Shown: positions 21,017 through 28,887, numbered from the stretch's first letter. The stretch: 64,000 bases of DNA from Caulobacterales bacterium (GCA_019510435.1 JAEKKJ010000016.1:372001-436000), one strand, 5' to 3'. A program made the numbers and translations. Notes: generated by a model not told the origin, from the letters alone.

Positions 21017-21063
21017 GAGCACGATGACTTTTGTCGGAATCGACAAAAGTCTGAATCGTGCTC
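21017..21063. repeat. Long palindrome, GAGCACGAT...ATCGTGCTC
   Basis: Outer arms GAGCACGAT and ATCGTGCTC enclose a perfect inner 11-bp stem GACTTTTGTCG-GAAT-CGACAAAAGTC, with a 3-nt bulge (TGA) on one side. The form resembles intergenic palindromic elements of alphaproteobacteria such as the rhizobial RIME family, although the sequence is different. Only one copy was found in this window. Confidence 0.75.
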
Positions 21064-21091
21064 GTCGACTAAACGTGGCGAACCTGTTCTT

Positions 21092-21118
21092 CCCGTCTTG
21101 ATGTTCCATCAAAACGGG
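21092..21118 (-). terminator. Terminator-like hairpin downstream of the YghU-like gene
   Basis: CCCGT-c-TTGAT-gttcc-ATCAA-a-ACGGG folds into a two-part stem just 8 bp beyond the stop of the minus-strand GST gene. A convincing U-run is missing, so the call rests on position and stem. Confidence 0.4.
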
Positions 21119-21125
21119 ACAGGCT

Positions 21126-22010
21126 CTACGTCGCCTTGGCGGCTTCGGCCTCGGCCAGGGCCTTGTCGATGTCCGCAGCCGAATGGCGTTCCGGCAGGGC
21201 GCGGTTGACGATGCGGCCGCGCTTGGCGGCGGTGCGGCCGCCGACCAGGTCGGTCCAGCGCTGGACGTTCTTGTAGCTCTTGACGTCCAGGAACTCGCCC
21301 GCCTCGTAGGCGCCGCCCTTGGCCAGGAGGCCGTACCAGGGCCACACCGCCATGTCGGCGATGGTGTACTCGTCGCCCGCCAGGTACTCGGCCTCGGCCA
21401 AGCGGCGGTCCAGCACGTCCAGCTGGCGCTTCACCTCCATGGCGTAGCGGTCGATGGCGTATTCGATCTTGAACGGGGCGTAGGCGTAGAAGTGGCCGAA
21501 GCCGCCGCCCAGGAACGGCGCCGAGCCCATCTGCCACATCAGCCACGACAGGGCCTCGGCGCGCTTCGGCTGTCCGGTCGGCAGGAAGGCGCCGAACTTC
21601 TCCGCCAGGTGGAGCAGGATCGCCCCGGACTCGAACACGCGGATCGGCGTCGGCCCCGAGCGGTCCACCAGGGCCGGGATCTTGGAGTTCGGATTGATCT
21701 CCACGAAGCCCGAGCTGAACTGGTCGCCCTGGCCGATGTTGATCATCCAGGCGTCGTACTCGGCGCCCTTGTGGCCGGCGGCCAGCAGCTCCTCGAGCAT
21801 CAGGGTCACCTTCACCCCGTTGGGCGTGCCCAGCGAATAGAGCTGGAACGGGTGCTCGCCGATGGGCAGGACCTTCTCGCTGGTCGGGCCGGCGATGGGC
21901 CGGTTGATGGCGGCGAAGCGGCCTCCGCTTTCCTTGTTCCAGGTCCAGACCTTGGGCGGGGTGTAGTCCGCCGGCTGGTTGGGCGGCGGTTTCGCGGCGT
22001 CGTCGGCCAT
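21126..22010 (-). CDS. yghU: YghU-like glutathione S-transferase / disulfide-bond oxidoreductase
   Basis: A 294-residue member of the Nu-class GST group. It shows the family's N-terminal extension (YTPPKVWTWNKESGGRFAAINRPIAGPT), a thioredoxin-like half with QLYSLGTPNGVKVTLMLEEL and NPNSKIPAL, and FESGAILLHLAEKFG, then an all-helical half with YTIADMAVWPW. E. coli YghU and YfcG of this group bind two glutathiones and have disulfide reductase activity. The start is at MADDAAKP because GGGAG lies 9 nt upstream; longer in-frame starts lack a ribosome-binding site. It is divergent from nudC. Confidence 0.9.
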   Translation of the reverse strand: MADDAAKPPPNQPADYTPPKVWTWNKESGGRFAAINRPIAGPTSEKVLPIGEHPFQLYSLGTPNGVKVTLMLEELLAAGHKGAEYDAWMINIGQGDQFSSGFVEINPNSKIPALVDRSGPTPIRVFESGAILLHLAEKFGAFLPTGQPKRAEALSWLMWQMGSAPFLGGGFGHFYAYAPFKIEYAIDRYAMEVKRQLDVLDRRLAEAEYLAGDEYTIADMAVWPWYGLLAKGGAYEAGEFLDVKSYKNVQRWTDLVGGRTAAKRGRIVNRALPERHSAADIDKALAEAEAAKAT

Positions 22011-22188
22011 GGGTTTCGGCTCCCGCATTTTCTTGAAGTGGGGACAGTGCGCCGAAAGGATGTGGCGCGCCAAGCGCAGGTTCGCGAGGGGCGGGCGCAG
22101 AAAAACTGGTTCGGCGAAAGGCCGGTCCGCCGCCCCATCCTGCGCCTGCACCGTTGAGGCGGACGCCCCGCGCCTCTAAGGAACTGGC

Positions 22189-23112
22189 ATGCCGCTCTCC
22201 TTCTTCAAGAACACCTTCGCCGGCAATCCGCTGGACCGCGCCAGCGACCGGCGCTCCAACGCCGAGTGGCTGGCCGCCCAGCTCGCCGCGCCCGACAGCC
22301 TGGGCCTGGCCCTGTGGAACGGGCGGCCCTTCATCGAGAAGACCAAGGACGGCGGGGTCCAGATCGCCTACCTGCCGGCCAAGCTGGCCCAGGAGCTGGC
22401 GGGCGGCGCCGAGCGGCTGCTGTTCATGGGCCTGTGGAAGGAGACCGCGGTCTTCGCCGTCGACCTGGAGGGCGAGGCCGATCCCGGCCAGGGCCCGCTG
22501 CAGGGCCTGGGCGAGTTCAAGGAACTGCGCCAGATCGCGCTGCAGCTGCCCGACACCGACGCGGCCATCCTGGCGACCGCCAAGTCGATGTTCGAGTGGC
22601 GCCGCCGCCACCGCCATTGCGCGGTCTGCGGCCAGCCCTCGGAGCCCAAGGACGGCGGCTGGAAGCGCCAGTGCCCCTCGTGCGAGGCCGAGCACTTCCC
22701 GCGCACCGACCCGGTGGTGATCATGCTGGCCTACCATGGCGAGCGCTGCATGCTGGGCCGCCAGGAAGCCTGGCCCGCAGGCATGTTCTCTGCCCTCGCC
22801 GGCTTCCTGGAACCCGGCGAGAGCATCGAGGAGGCCTGCGCCCGCGAGCTCGCCGAGGAGGCCGGCCTGCGCACCCGCCAGGTGCGCTACCACTCCACCC
22901 AGCCCTGGCCCTATCCGTCGTCGCTGATGATCGGCCTGATCGCCGAGGTGGAGGACGACGAGGGCACGCCCGACCAGACCGAGCTTTCCGAGGTCCGCTG
23001 GTTCACCCGCGCCGAGGCCCGCAAGCTGATCGCCGGCGAGATCGAAGGGACCTTCTGCCCCCCCAAACTGGCCATCGCCCACCAGCTGCTGAAGGCCTGG
23101 GCGGAGGAATAG
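22189..23112 (+). CDS. nudC: NADH/NAD-cap pyrophosphatase NudC
   Basis: A 307-residue Nudix hydrolase. The zinc-ribbon cysteines are present (CAVCG and CPSC), the Nudix box begins GFLEPGES and ends RELAEEAGL, and the diagnostic QPWPYPSSLM motif that follows sets NudC apart from other Nudix enzymes. The enzyme cleaves NADH and removes NAD caps from RNA 5' ends. The REP/transposase module lies directly downstream, with its first palindrome only 18 bp after the stop. Confidence 0.95.
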   Translation: MPLSFFKNTFAGNPLDRASDRRSNAEWLAAQLAAPDSLGLALWNGRPFIEKTKDGGVQIAYLPAKLAQELAGGAERLLFMGLWKETAVFAVDLEGEADPGQGPLQGLGEFKELRQIALQLPDTDAAILATAKSMFEWRRRHRHCAVCGQPSEPKDGGWKRQCPSCEAEHFPRTDPVVIMLAYHGERCMLGRQEAWPAGMFSALAGFLEPGESIEEACARELAEEAGLRTRQVRYHSTQPWPYPSSLMIGLIAEVEDDEGTPDQTELSEVRWFTRAEARKLIAGEIEGTFCPPKLAIAHQLLKAWAEE

Positions 23113-23130
23113 ACCGGGACATGTTCGACG

Positions 23131-23231
23131 AAGTCGTACGTGTCCCGACTATTGCGGGGACACGTACGACTTTCCCGGTGGGGTCGATGGAGCGGCGCGT
23201 GAGGAGCAAAGGGAAAGTCGTACGTGTCCCC
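23131..23231. repeat. REP palindromes upstream of the RAYT transposase gene
   Basis: Three copies of the REP core occur here: AAGTCGTACGTGTCCC at 23131-23146 (inverted), GGGACACGTACGACTTTCCC from 23158 (direct) and GGGAAAGTCGTACGTGTCCC from 23211 (inverted). The second and third form a 75-bp hairpin around a spacer ending AGGAGCAAA. The same hairpin, with a similar spacer, recurs at the other end of the transposase gene. Confidence 0.92.
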
Positions 23232-23309
23232 GTGTTGGCGCTGAGGTAGCGCTTGACGAGATCGAACAAATAGTGAACAAAGCAGCCTCACTCCCACCGT
23301 AGGCGGATC

Positions 23310-24014
23310 ATGGCGAGACAGGCTCGGGTCGTCATTCCTGGAACGGCGCACCATGTCACTCAGCGCGGCAACCGGCGTCAGCAGGTCTTCTTCTCCGACG
23401 CCGACTACCTGACCTACCTGCGCCTGGCGGCGGAAGCCTTCCAGGAGGCTGGCGTTGAGGTCTGGGCCTACTGCCTCATGCCCAACCATGTGCACCTGAT
23501 CGCGACGCCCTCGCGCCCTGAGGCCCTGGCGGCGGCGGTGGGCATGACGCACCTGCGCTACACCCGGCAAATCAACCGGCGCGAGGGGTGGACCGGCTAC
23601 CTCTGGCAGGGACGGTTCGCCTCCTTCCCGATGGACGAGGATTACCTTCTGACCTGCGCGCGCTACGTCGGGCTCAATCCGGTGCGGGGCGGTCTGGCGG
23701 CGCGAGCCATCGACTGGCGGTGGTCCAGCGTGCGGGCGCAGGTGGAGGGGCGGAGCGATCCGATCCTGACCCCCGAGCCCCTCGCGGAGCGACTGGGCGC
23801 AGCCATGGGCGAGTTCTTCGATCTCGACGTGGCGGAGGAGGCGCAGCGGGCATTGCGGCGCGCGTCCACGACAGGCCGCCCGCTGGGGAGCGCAGCTTGG
23901 ATCAAGGCGCTGGAGGCATCGACTGGGCGCAGCTTCGGCGCTTCGGCGATAGGGCGTCCTTCTACGGGGACACGTACGACTTTCCCGGCGGGGTCAGCGG
24001 AGGCGGCGGGTTAG
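23310..24014 (+). CDS. REP-associated tyrosine transposase (RAYT, TnpA_REP)
   Basis: A 234-residue protein of the Y1/HUH transposase class. It opens MARQARVVIPGTAHHVTQRG, typical of RAYTs, and has the HUH metal motif MPNHVHLIATP and the catalytic-Tyr region ARYVGLNPVRGGL. RAYTs are domesticated relatives of IS200/IS605 transposases thought to move or maintain REP sequences. REP hairpins flank the gene on both sides. The last 18 or so residues, including STGTRTTFP, are translated from the downstream REP itself, and the stop codon falls in its loop. The reading frame looks intact, so the system may be active. Confidence 0.93.
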   Translation: MARQARVVIPGTAHHVTQRGNRRQQVFFSDADYLTYLRLAAEAFQEAGVEVWAYCLMPNHVHLIATPSRPEALAAAVGMTHLRYTRQINRREGWTGYLWQGRFASFPMDEDYLLTCARYVGLNPVRGGLAARAIDWRWSSVRAQVEGRSDPILTPEPLAERLGAAMGEFFDLDVAEEAQRALRRASTTGRPLGSAAWIKALEASTGRSFGASAIGRPSTGTRTTFPAGSAEAAG

Positions 24015-24042
24015 GAGCAAAGGGAAAGTCGTACGTGTCCCC
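23967..24042. repeat. REP hairpin overlapping the 3' end of the RAYT gene
   Basis: GGGACACGTACGACTTTCCC (from 23968) and its complement GGGAAAGTCGTACGTGTCCC (from 24022) form a hairpin whose loop (GGCGGGGTC...AGGAGCAAA) matches that of 23158-23231. It holds the transposase stop codon and ends 16 bp from the stop of pheA. Confidence 0.92.
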
Positions 24043-24058
24043 GTTCAGCTGTCCCCGC

Positions 24059-24901
24059 TCACCGGCTGCGGAAGGGGTCGGCGGGGTAGACGCCCAGGAT
24101 CTCGAAGCGCTCGGAGAAGAAGGCCAGTTCCTCGAAGGCGCGGGCCAGGGCGATGTCCTCGGGCCGGCCGTCCACCTCGCTGTAGAAGAAGGTCGCCGTG
24201 AAGGCGCCGTTCTCCATGTAGCTCTCCAGCTTGGTCATGTTGACGCCGTTGGTGGCGAAGCCGCCGAGGGCCTTGTAGAGCGCCGCCGGCAGGTTCTTCA
24301 CCCGGAAGATGAAGCTGGTCACGCAGGGCGCGGTGAATGGCGGCGGCGGCGGGCTCTTCTCTGCCGTCATCACCAGGAAGCGGGTGGTGTTGTGGTGCTC
24401 GTCCTCCAGGTCGCGGACCAGGATCTCGAGCCCATAGATCTCCGCCGCCAGCGCGGGCGAGACCGCCGCCTTGGTGGGATCCGGATGCTCGGCCAGCATC
24501 TTCGCGGCCCCCGCCGTATCGCCGGTGGCCTCGGTCCTGAGCTTCATGCGCCGCAGGGTCTTGCGGCACTGCCCCAGGGCGATGGGCATGGAGACCGCGG
24601 TCTTCACCTGATCCAGGGTCACGCCCGGATTGGCCATCAGGTGGAAGTGGATCGGCTTGAACCGCTCGCCGATGATCTTCAGCCCGGACGACGGCAGAAG
24701 GTGGTGCACGTCGGCGACGCGGCCGGCGATGGAGTTCTCCACCGGGATCATGCCCAGCTGGCAGTCGCCGGACTTCACCGCCTCGAACGCCTCCTCGAAG
24801 GTGGCGTTGGGGACCGGCTCCATGTCCGGGAACGCGGCCGTGCAGGCCTCGTGGCTGTTGGCGCCCAGCTCGCCCTGGAAGGCGATGCGTCCCTTGGTCA
24901 T
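24059..24901 (-). CDS. pheA: Prephenate dehydratase
   Basis: A 280-residue monofunctional enzyme of phenylalanine biosynthesis, converting prephenate to phenylpyruvate. The catalytic domain shows FQGELGANSHEA, GMIPVENSIAGRV and the HHNTTRFLV substrate motif. The C-terminal ACT domain (TSFIFRVKNLPAALYKAL, then NMTKLESYM) is the site of phenylalanine feedback in this family. No chorismate mutase part is fused. Its start overlaps the end of kdsB by 4 bp (ATGA), so the two are co-translated. Confidence 0.95.
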   Translation of the reverse strand: MTKGRIAFQGELGANSHEACTAAFPDMEPVPNATFEEAFEAVKSGDCQLGMIPVENSIAGRVADVHHLLPSSGLKIIGERFKPIHFHLMANPGVTLDQVKTAVSMPIALGQCRKTLRRMKLRTEATGDTAGAAKMLAEHPDPTKAAVSPALAAEIYGLEILVRDLEDEHHNTTRFLVMTAEKSPPPPPFTAPCVTSFIFRVKNLPAALYKALGGFATNGVNMTKLESYMENGAFTATFFYSEVDGRPEDIALARAFEELAFFSERFEILGVYPADPFRSR

Positions 24902-25638
24902 GCGTGGTCCTTTGCGTAGGCGCGGGCGCGCGCCAGGTCGGCGGGGCTGTCCACCGAGATCGGGACGCCTTCATGGGTGATGGCCGCCCAGATCGTCATC
25001 CCCATTTCAAGAACTCGAAGCTGTTCGAGCTTTTCGCGCTTCTCAAGCTGTGACGGCGCGGTCGCGGTGAAACGCTCCAGCGCAGCCCGGCGATAGCCAT
25101 AGATGCCAATATGCCGCCAGATCGGACCTTCGCCGTAGAGCACTGACCGCGTGAAGTAGAGCGCCCTCGCGCCTAGGTCGCCCGGCCAATGCGCGATGAC
25201 GGCCTTCACCACATCCGGATTGCTCCGATCGTCAGGAGACAACTCGCCGGTCACAAGCGTCGACACTTCCGCCTGGCGCTGCATCACCAGTTCGCCAGCG
25301 CAGCGCTCTACGAGGTTTGGCGAAATGAACGGCATGTCGCCCTGCAGGTTGATGACCACGTCGTGGGCGCCGGCGGGATCGATCTCGCGCAGGGCCGCCA
25401 GGATCCGGTCCGAGCCTGAGGGCAGGTCGGGGTCGGTGAGCACGGCGCGGCCGCCGGCCGCTTCCACCGCCTGCACGATCTCCGGGTCCCCCGCCGCCAC
25501 CGCCACAGGGCCCACGCCGGCGGCCTGCGCCTGGCGCAGCACGCGGACGATCATCGGTACGCCCCCGATGTCAGCCAGCGGCTTTCCCGGCAGGCGGGTC
25601 GCGGCCATGCGCGCCGGGATGAGGACGATCGGGTTCAT
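24898..25638 (-). CDS. kdsB: 3-deoxy-manno-octulosonate cytidylyltransferase (CMP-KDO synthetase)
   Basis: A 246-residue nucleotidyltransferase that activates KDO for the lipopolysaccharide core. Motifs: IPARMAATRLPGKPL at the N-terminus, INLQGDMPFISP and the late HIGIYGYRRAALERF, then SQLEKREKLEQLRVLEMG. The middle of the gene (about 24995-25345) has visibly lower GC and different codon use than its ends. pheA follows with a 4-bp overlap. Confidence 0.95.
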   Translation of the reverse strand: MNPIVLIPARMAATRLPGKPLADIGGVPMIVRVLRQAQAAGVGPVAVAAGDPEIVQAVEAAGGRAVLTDPDLPSGSDRILAALREIDPAGAHDVVINLQGDMPFISPNLVERCAGELVMQRQAEVSTLVTGELSPDDRSNPDVVKAVIAHWPGDLGARALYFTRSVLYGEGPIWRHIGIYGYRRAALERFTATAPSQLEKREKLEQLRVLEMGMTIWAAITHEGVPISVDSPADLARARAYAKDHA

Positions 25639-25772
25639 CTAGCTCGGCTAGCAGCTTGGGCGGTTGCGCGAGCGCCGGTAGCGTGTAAGAGAGCCGCACG
25701 CAACAAGGGGCGGGATTCCCGCGCGTTTACGAGGGCTCGCCCTCGGCCGACGAGAGGCGTGACTAGGGGATT

Positions 25773-26555
25773 ATGAGCGACCTTACGTTCAACAAGTTCG
25801 CGGGCGCCGGTCTCGCGACGGCTCTGGCCCTTGCCGGCCTGATCCAGCTCTCCAGCGGTGTCTTCGAGCCCAAGGCGCCCAAGACGCCCGGCTACGCCGT
25901 TCAGGCGGTCCTCGAGGGCGGCGGCGGCGCCGCCGAGCAGGCGGACAATCCGCCCGACTGGGGCACGGTGCTGCCGACGGCCGACGTGGCCGCAGGCGAG
26001 GCCACCTTCGCCAAGTGCAAGTCCTGCCACACCATCGACGCCGGCGGCCCGAACGGCACCGGCCCGAACCTCAATGGCGTCGTGGGCCGCAAGCCCGGCA
26101 GCCACGCCGGCTTCGCCTATTCGTCGGGCATGACCGACTTCGGCGCCAAGCAGCCGGTGTGGGACTACGACCACATCTACGAGTTCATCAAGGGCCCGCA
26201 GAAGTACATCAACGGCACCAAGATGACCTTCGTGGGCCTGAAGGCCCCGCAGGACCGGATCAACGTCATCGCCTACCTGCGCAGCCAGGGCGGCACCCTG
26301 CCGATCCCGAAGCCCGACCCGTCGCGCGCGCCGGGCGCCGCCGCCCCTGCGGCTGGCGGTGCGGCTCCGGCGGCTGGCGCGGCTGCGGCTGGCGCACCTG
26401 CGGCGGCCCCTGCGCCCGCCAAGGCCGGCGCGCCCACGGCCACCGGCTCCACCGCGACGCCCGCGGCCGGCGCTGGCGGTCCTGCCGGCCAGGGCCCCGG
26501 CGCTCCGGCGCAACAGAACGCCCCCATGGGCGCCGCGCCCCCGGCGAAGAAGTAG
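25773..26555 (+). CDS. Membrane-anchored class I cytochrome c (CycM/c552 type) with Ala-Pro tail
   Basis: A 260-residue protein. An uncleaved N-terminal hydrophobic anchor (about residues 10-29) is followed by a class I cytochrome domain with the haem site CKSCHT, GPNLNGVVGRKPG and the Met ligand region NGTKMTFVGL. The last 75 residues or so are a low-complexity Ala/Pro/Gly run. In alphaproteobacteria, CycM-type cytochromes pass electrons from the bc1 complex to the terminal oxidase; that role is inferred from family. It is divergent from kdsB. Confidence 0.88.
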   Translation: MSDLTFNKFAGAGLATALALAGLIQLSSGVFEPKAPKTPGYAVQAVLEGGGGAAEQADNPPDWGTVLPTADVAAGEATFAKCKSCHTIDAGGPNGTGPNLNGVVGRKPGSHAGFAYSSGMTDFGAKQPVWDYDHIYEFIKGPQKYINGTKMTFVGLKAPQDRINVIAYLRSQGGTLPIPKPDPSRAPGAAAPAAGGAAPAAGAAAAGAPAAAPAPAKAGAPTATGSTATPAAGAGGPAGQGPGAPAQQNAPMGAAPPAKK

Positions 26556-26585
26556 GCGCAGACGTAGTCGCGGGCGCCGCGTCCT

Positions 26586-26740
26586 TCTCCTCTCCCCCCG
26601 CGAAGCGGAGAGGGAGAGGGCTGGCGCAGGCGCATCAATGCGCGCCTCCGCGAGACCCAGGGCCCTCGACCTCCCGCCGAGATCACCCAGCCAGCCCTCT
26701 CCCTACCCTCTCCCTCTCTTCGCTACGCTCGGGGGAGAGG
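26586..26740. repeat. Inverted repeat with GAGAGGGAGAGGGCTGG arms
   Basis: The left arm (CTCCCCCCGCGAAGCGGAG, AGGGAGAGGGCTGG) and right arm (CCAGCCCTCTCCCT, then CTTCGCTACGCTCGGGGGAG) are imperfect complements separated by about 75 bp, directly downstream of the cytochrome c gene. The style (a Ser/Pro-like CT-rich arm containing a small CGAAGCGG hairpin) is shared with the elements at 37219-37348 and 41692-42358. Confidence 0.7.
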
Positions 26741-26817
26741 CGGCGTCAGTTCTGCCCACTCAGTGAAAAAGCGTCCGTCAGGACGGACCGCGCCATGGAA
26801 CCCATGGCAGCCAGTCT

Positions 26818-26910
26818 GCCTGCCTCTCAAAGGCACTCAAGGACCGGCCTGCGGCCGGCCGCCCCGCGGCGCGCCACGGCCGCGTCCTTGACTGCCTTTG
26901 AGAGGCAGGC
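26818..26910. repeat. 27-bp near-perfect inverted repeat
   Basis: Arms 26818-26844 and 26884-26910 (GCCTGCCTCTCAAAGGCA...) match as inverted complements at 26 of 27 positions across a 39-bp GC-rich loop. It lies between the cytochrome c gene and the low-GC gene 26957-27700, and could mark the boundary of the acquired segment or serve as a terminator hairpin. Confidence 0.85.
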
Positions 26911-26956
26911 TCGCATCTACCAAGGGATCAATGGCTTGGAGGCATCTGACGATGCT

Positions 26957-27700
26957 CTATTGACCCTTAACTATCGGCCCCACGTTTCGAACTAAATGGC
27001 TTCCGGATTCTCGGATTGCCCCCGCAAACTCTTCGGCCCGCTCTCCGTAAAAGTTTGCTTGGTCAAAGACTTGAGAAGTTAGAATGGCGAACAGCGCTGG
27101 ATCAGCACCAACCGCGGCCGACAGCGCAGCATGGACTTGTTCGTTTTCAGCTTCGAGAAGCTTCCCAAGCGCTGGCGCGACATATTCGAGCAGAGACAGG
27201 AAATCTTTACACAATGCCTCGACGACCAGGGTCCGTGAGAACGTGAACCCGTATTCCCACGCACCGTCTTCATGCACGACGAGAAGAGCGTGGTCGGAAG
27301 CCCACTGTTGACGGCCACGCTCGTCAAGATGAGCTATAGCCGTTTTCCTCAGTTTCAGGATTGCATTGTGAGTTATCAACCGCTCGGCCGGAAGTATGTT
27401 CGAAAAATTGAACGTGTGTCGGCGGCCTCGATCGCCATCCGATGCCGAACGAGAGTAAAGCACGATGGCATATGCCAGCAGTGACCCTTGGAGATCGCTG
27501 CCCATATCTTCACCGACACTCGATGCCCTCGCCAGCAGCCCAACCTCTTCAATATATCTAAGAAGCTGGAGCGCGTGTTCGAGATCGGCCCTGCGAGAAT
27601 TTCGCTGAGCCCATCTCTCGATGGTCGAAACAAGCCTCGGGTGTGATTTTTGTTGTCGTAGAAGCGGAGCCAACGCGCTCAGGTCATATACCTTTGGCAC
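26957..27700 (-). CDS. Low-GC protein of unknown function, possible HEPN-type RNase
   Basis: A 247-residue, mostly helical, soluble protein starting at a GTG with GAGGGG 7 nt upstream. Base composition is near 53% GC by eye, far below its neighbours, which points to recent acquisition. The stretch ILKLRKTAIAHLDERG fits the Rx4-6H pattern of HEPN ribonuclease domains (Arg, five residues, His), and its helical surroundings agree, but no MNT or other partner is next to it. It begins 10 bp after the stop of nrdB on the same strand, so it would be transcribed with nrdB. The HEPN reading is tentative; otherwise the family is not recognised. Confidence 0.6.
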   Translation of the reverse strand: MPKVYDLSALAPLLRQQKSHPRLVSTIERWAQRNSRRADLEHALQLLRYIEEVGLLARASSVGEDMGSDLQGSLLAYAIVLYSRSASDGDRGRRHTFNFSNILPAERLITHNAILKLRKTAIAHLDERGRQQWASDHALLVVHEDGAWEYGFTFSRTLVVEALCKDFLSLLEYVAPALGKLLEAENEQVHAALSAAVGADPALFAILTSQVFDQANFYGERAEEFAGAIRESGSHLVRNVGPIVKGQ

Positions 27701-27710
27701 CGTTCACCCC

Positions 27711-28757
27711 TCACTCCGCCGGCAGCACCCCGTCCTCGCCGCGCTTCGCCCGCATCGCGTCGAAGGCCGCCCAGACGCCCGCATCCCCGTGCCACTGCCC
27801 CTTGGTCGCGGCCTTGGAGTACTCGGTCGACCGCGCCTCGAAGAAGTTCGCGTGTTCGACGCCGCTCAGCATCGACTGCAGCCACGGCAGCGGGTTCTCG
27901 CGCGCCTCGTAGACCTCCGGCAGGCCCAGCTGCTTCAGGCGCCAGTCGGCGATGAAGCGGATGTACTTCTTGATGTCGTCGGGCGTCATGCCCTGCACTT
28001 CGCCAGCTTCGAACGCCAGATCGATGAACTTGTCCTCCAATCCGACGACCGTCTTGCAACAATCGACGATATCGTCGGCCACGGCCTTGGTGACGGCGCC
28101 CGTCTCCTTGTTGAAGGCGTGGTACAGCTTGATGATGCCTTCGCAGTGCAGGCTCTCGTCGCGCACGCTCCAGCTGACGATCTGGCCCATGCCCTTCATC
28201 TTGTTGTGGCGCGGGAAGTTCATCAGCATGGCGAAGCTGGCGAACAGCTGCAGCCCCTCGGTGAAGCCGCCGAACATGGCGAGGGTGCGGGCGATGTCGG
28301 CGTCGGTGTCGACCCCGAATTGCTGCATGTAGTCGTGCTTGTCGCGCATCGCCTGGTAGTCGAGGAAGGCGGTGAACTCCGCGTCCGGCATGCCGATCGT
28401 CTCGAGCAGCAGGGCGTAGGCGGCGATGTGGATCGTCTCCATGTTGGAGAACGCCGCCAGCATCATCTTCACCTCGGTGGGTTTGAAGACGCGGGCGTAC
28501 CGCTCCATGTAGTTGTCGTTCACCTCGACGTCGGACTGGGTGAAGAAGCGGAAGATCTGGGTGAGCAGGGCGCGCTCGCGGTCGTTGAGCTTGGTGGCCC
28601 AGTCCTTGAGGTCCTCGCCCAGCGGGATCTCCTCGGGCATCCAGTGGACCTGCTGCTGCTTCTTCCAGAAGTCGTACGCCCACGGATAGCGGAACGGCTT
28701 GTAGGCGTAGGAGGGCGTGAGCAGGCCGGGAAGCTGGCGGATATTGGACGTGGTCAT
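27711..28757 (-). CDS. nrdB: Class I ribonucleotide reductase beta subunit
   Basis: A 348-residue ferritin-like subunit that generates the tyrosyl radical for nrdA. Metal-site and radical residues are in place: SDVEVN, METIHIAAY (Glu, His and the radical Tyr), GGFTEGLQLFASF and RDESLHCEGI. Start set at MTTSNIRQLPG; the 32 in-frame residues before it have no family match. nrdA is on the same strand 2 kb away, separated by two other genes. A low-GC gene follows immediately. Confidence 0.96.
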   Translation of the reverse strand: MTTSNIRQLPGLLTPSYAYKPFRYPWAYDFWKKQQQVHWMPEEIPLGEDLKDWATKLNDRERALLTQIFRFFTQSDVEVNDNYMERYARVFKPTEVKMMLAAFSNMETIHIAAYALLLETIGMPDAEFTAFLDYQAMRDKHDYMQQFGVDTDADIARTLAMFGGFTEGLQLFASFAMLMNFPRHNKMKGMGQIVSWSVRDESLHCEGIIKLYHAFNKETGAVTKAVADDIVDCCKTVVGLEDKFIDLAFEAGEVQGMTPDDIKKYIRFIADWRLKQLGLPEVYEARENPLPWLQSMLSGVEHANFFEARSTEYSKAATKGQWHGDAGVWAAFDAMRAKRGEDGVLPAE

Positions 28758-28774
28758 GGACGAAGCCCTGCGAC

Positions 28775-28812
28775 GAATCGGGAGCCCGTGACTCCCGTTA
28801 ACAGGATGGTAA
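28775..28812 (-). promoter_or_regulatory. GANTC sites and CtrA-like box upstream of nrdB
   Basis: Two GANTC sites (GAATC 28775-28779, GACTC 28790-28794), the CcrM methylation motif, lie 18-37 bp before nrdB. Next to them, on the minus strand, TTAC-N7-TTAAC (28812-28797) is one mismatch from the CtrA consensus TTAA-N7-TTAAC. This fits cell-cycle control, which is known for DNA-replication genes in Caulobacter; here it is inferred. Confidence 0.45.
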
Positions 28813-28869
28813 GCCTGAACGCCCCGGGACACAGCCGGAAGTTCCGGGCTCACCGGGGATAATATTGCG

Positions 28870-28880
28870 ACATATTGTGG
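28870..28880. promoter_or_regulatory. Possible single NrdR box in the nrdB/GST intergenic region
   Basis: ACATATTGTGG differs by one base from ACATATAGTGG in the nrdA promoter pair. It is 113 bp upstream of nrdB and 8 bp before the divergent GST gene. A second box at the expected 31-bp spacing was not found, so the call is weak. Confidence 0.35.
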
Positions 28881-28887
28881 ATAGAAG

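Noticed and set aside
23003..23269. 88-codon minus-strand frame in the REP area
   Set aside because: It only translates REP sequence (GTRTTFP repeated) and has no independent support.
28839..28844. A second NrdR box 31 bp from the one before nrdB
   Set aside because: The expected position reads AAGTTCC-like DNA, not an ACATAT core, so only a single weak box is listed.
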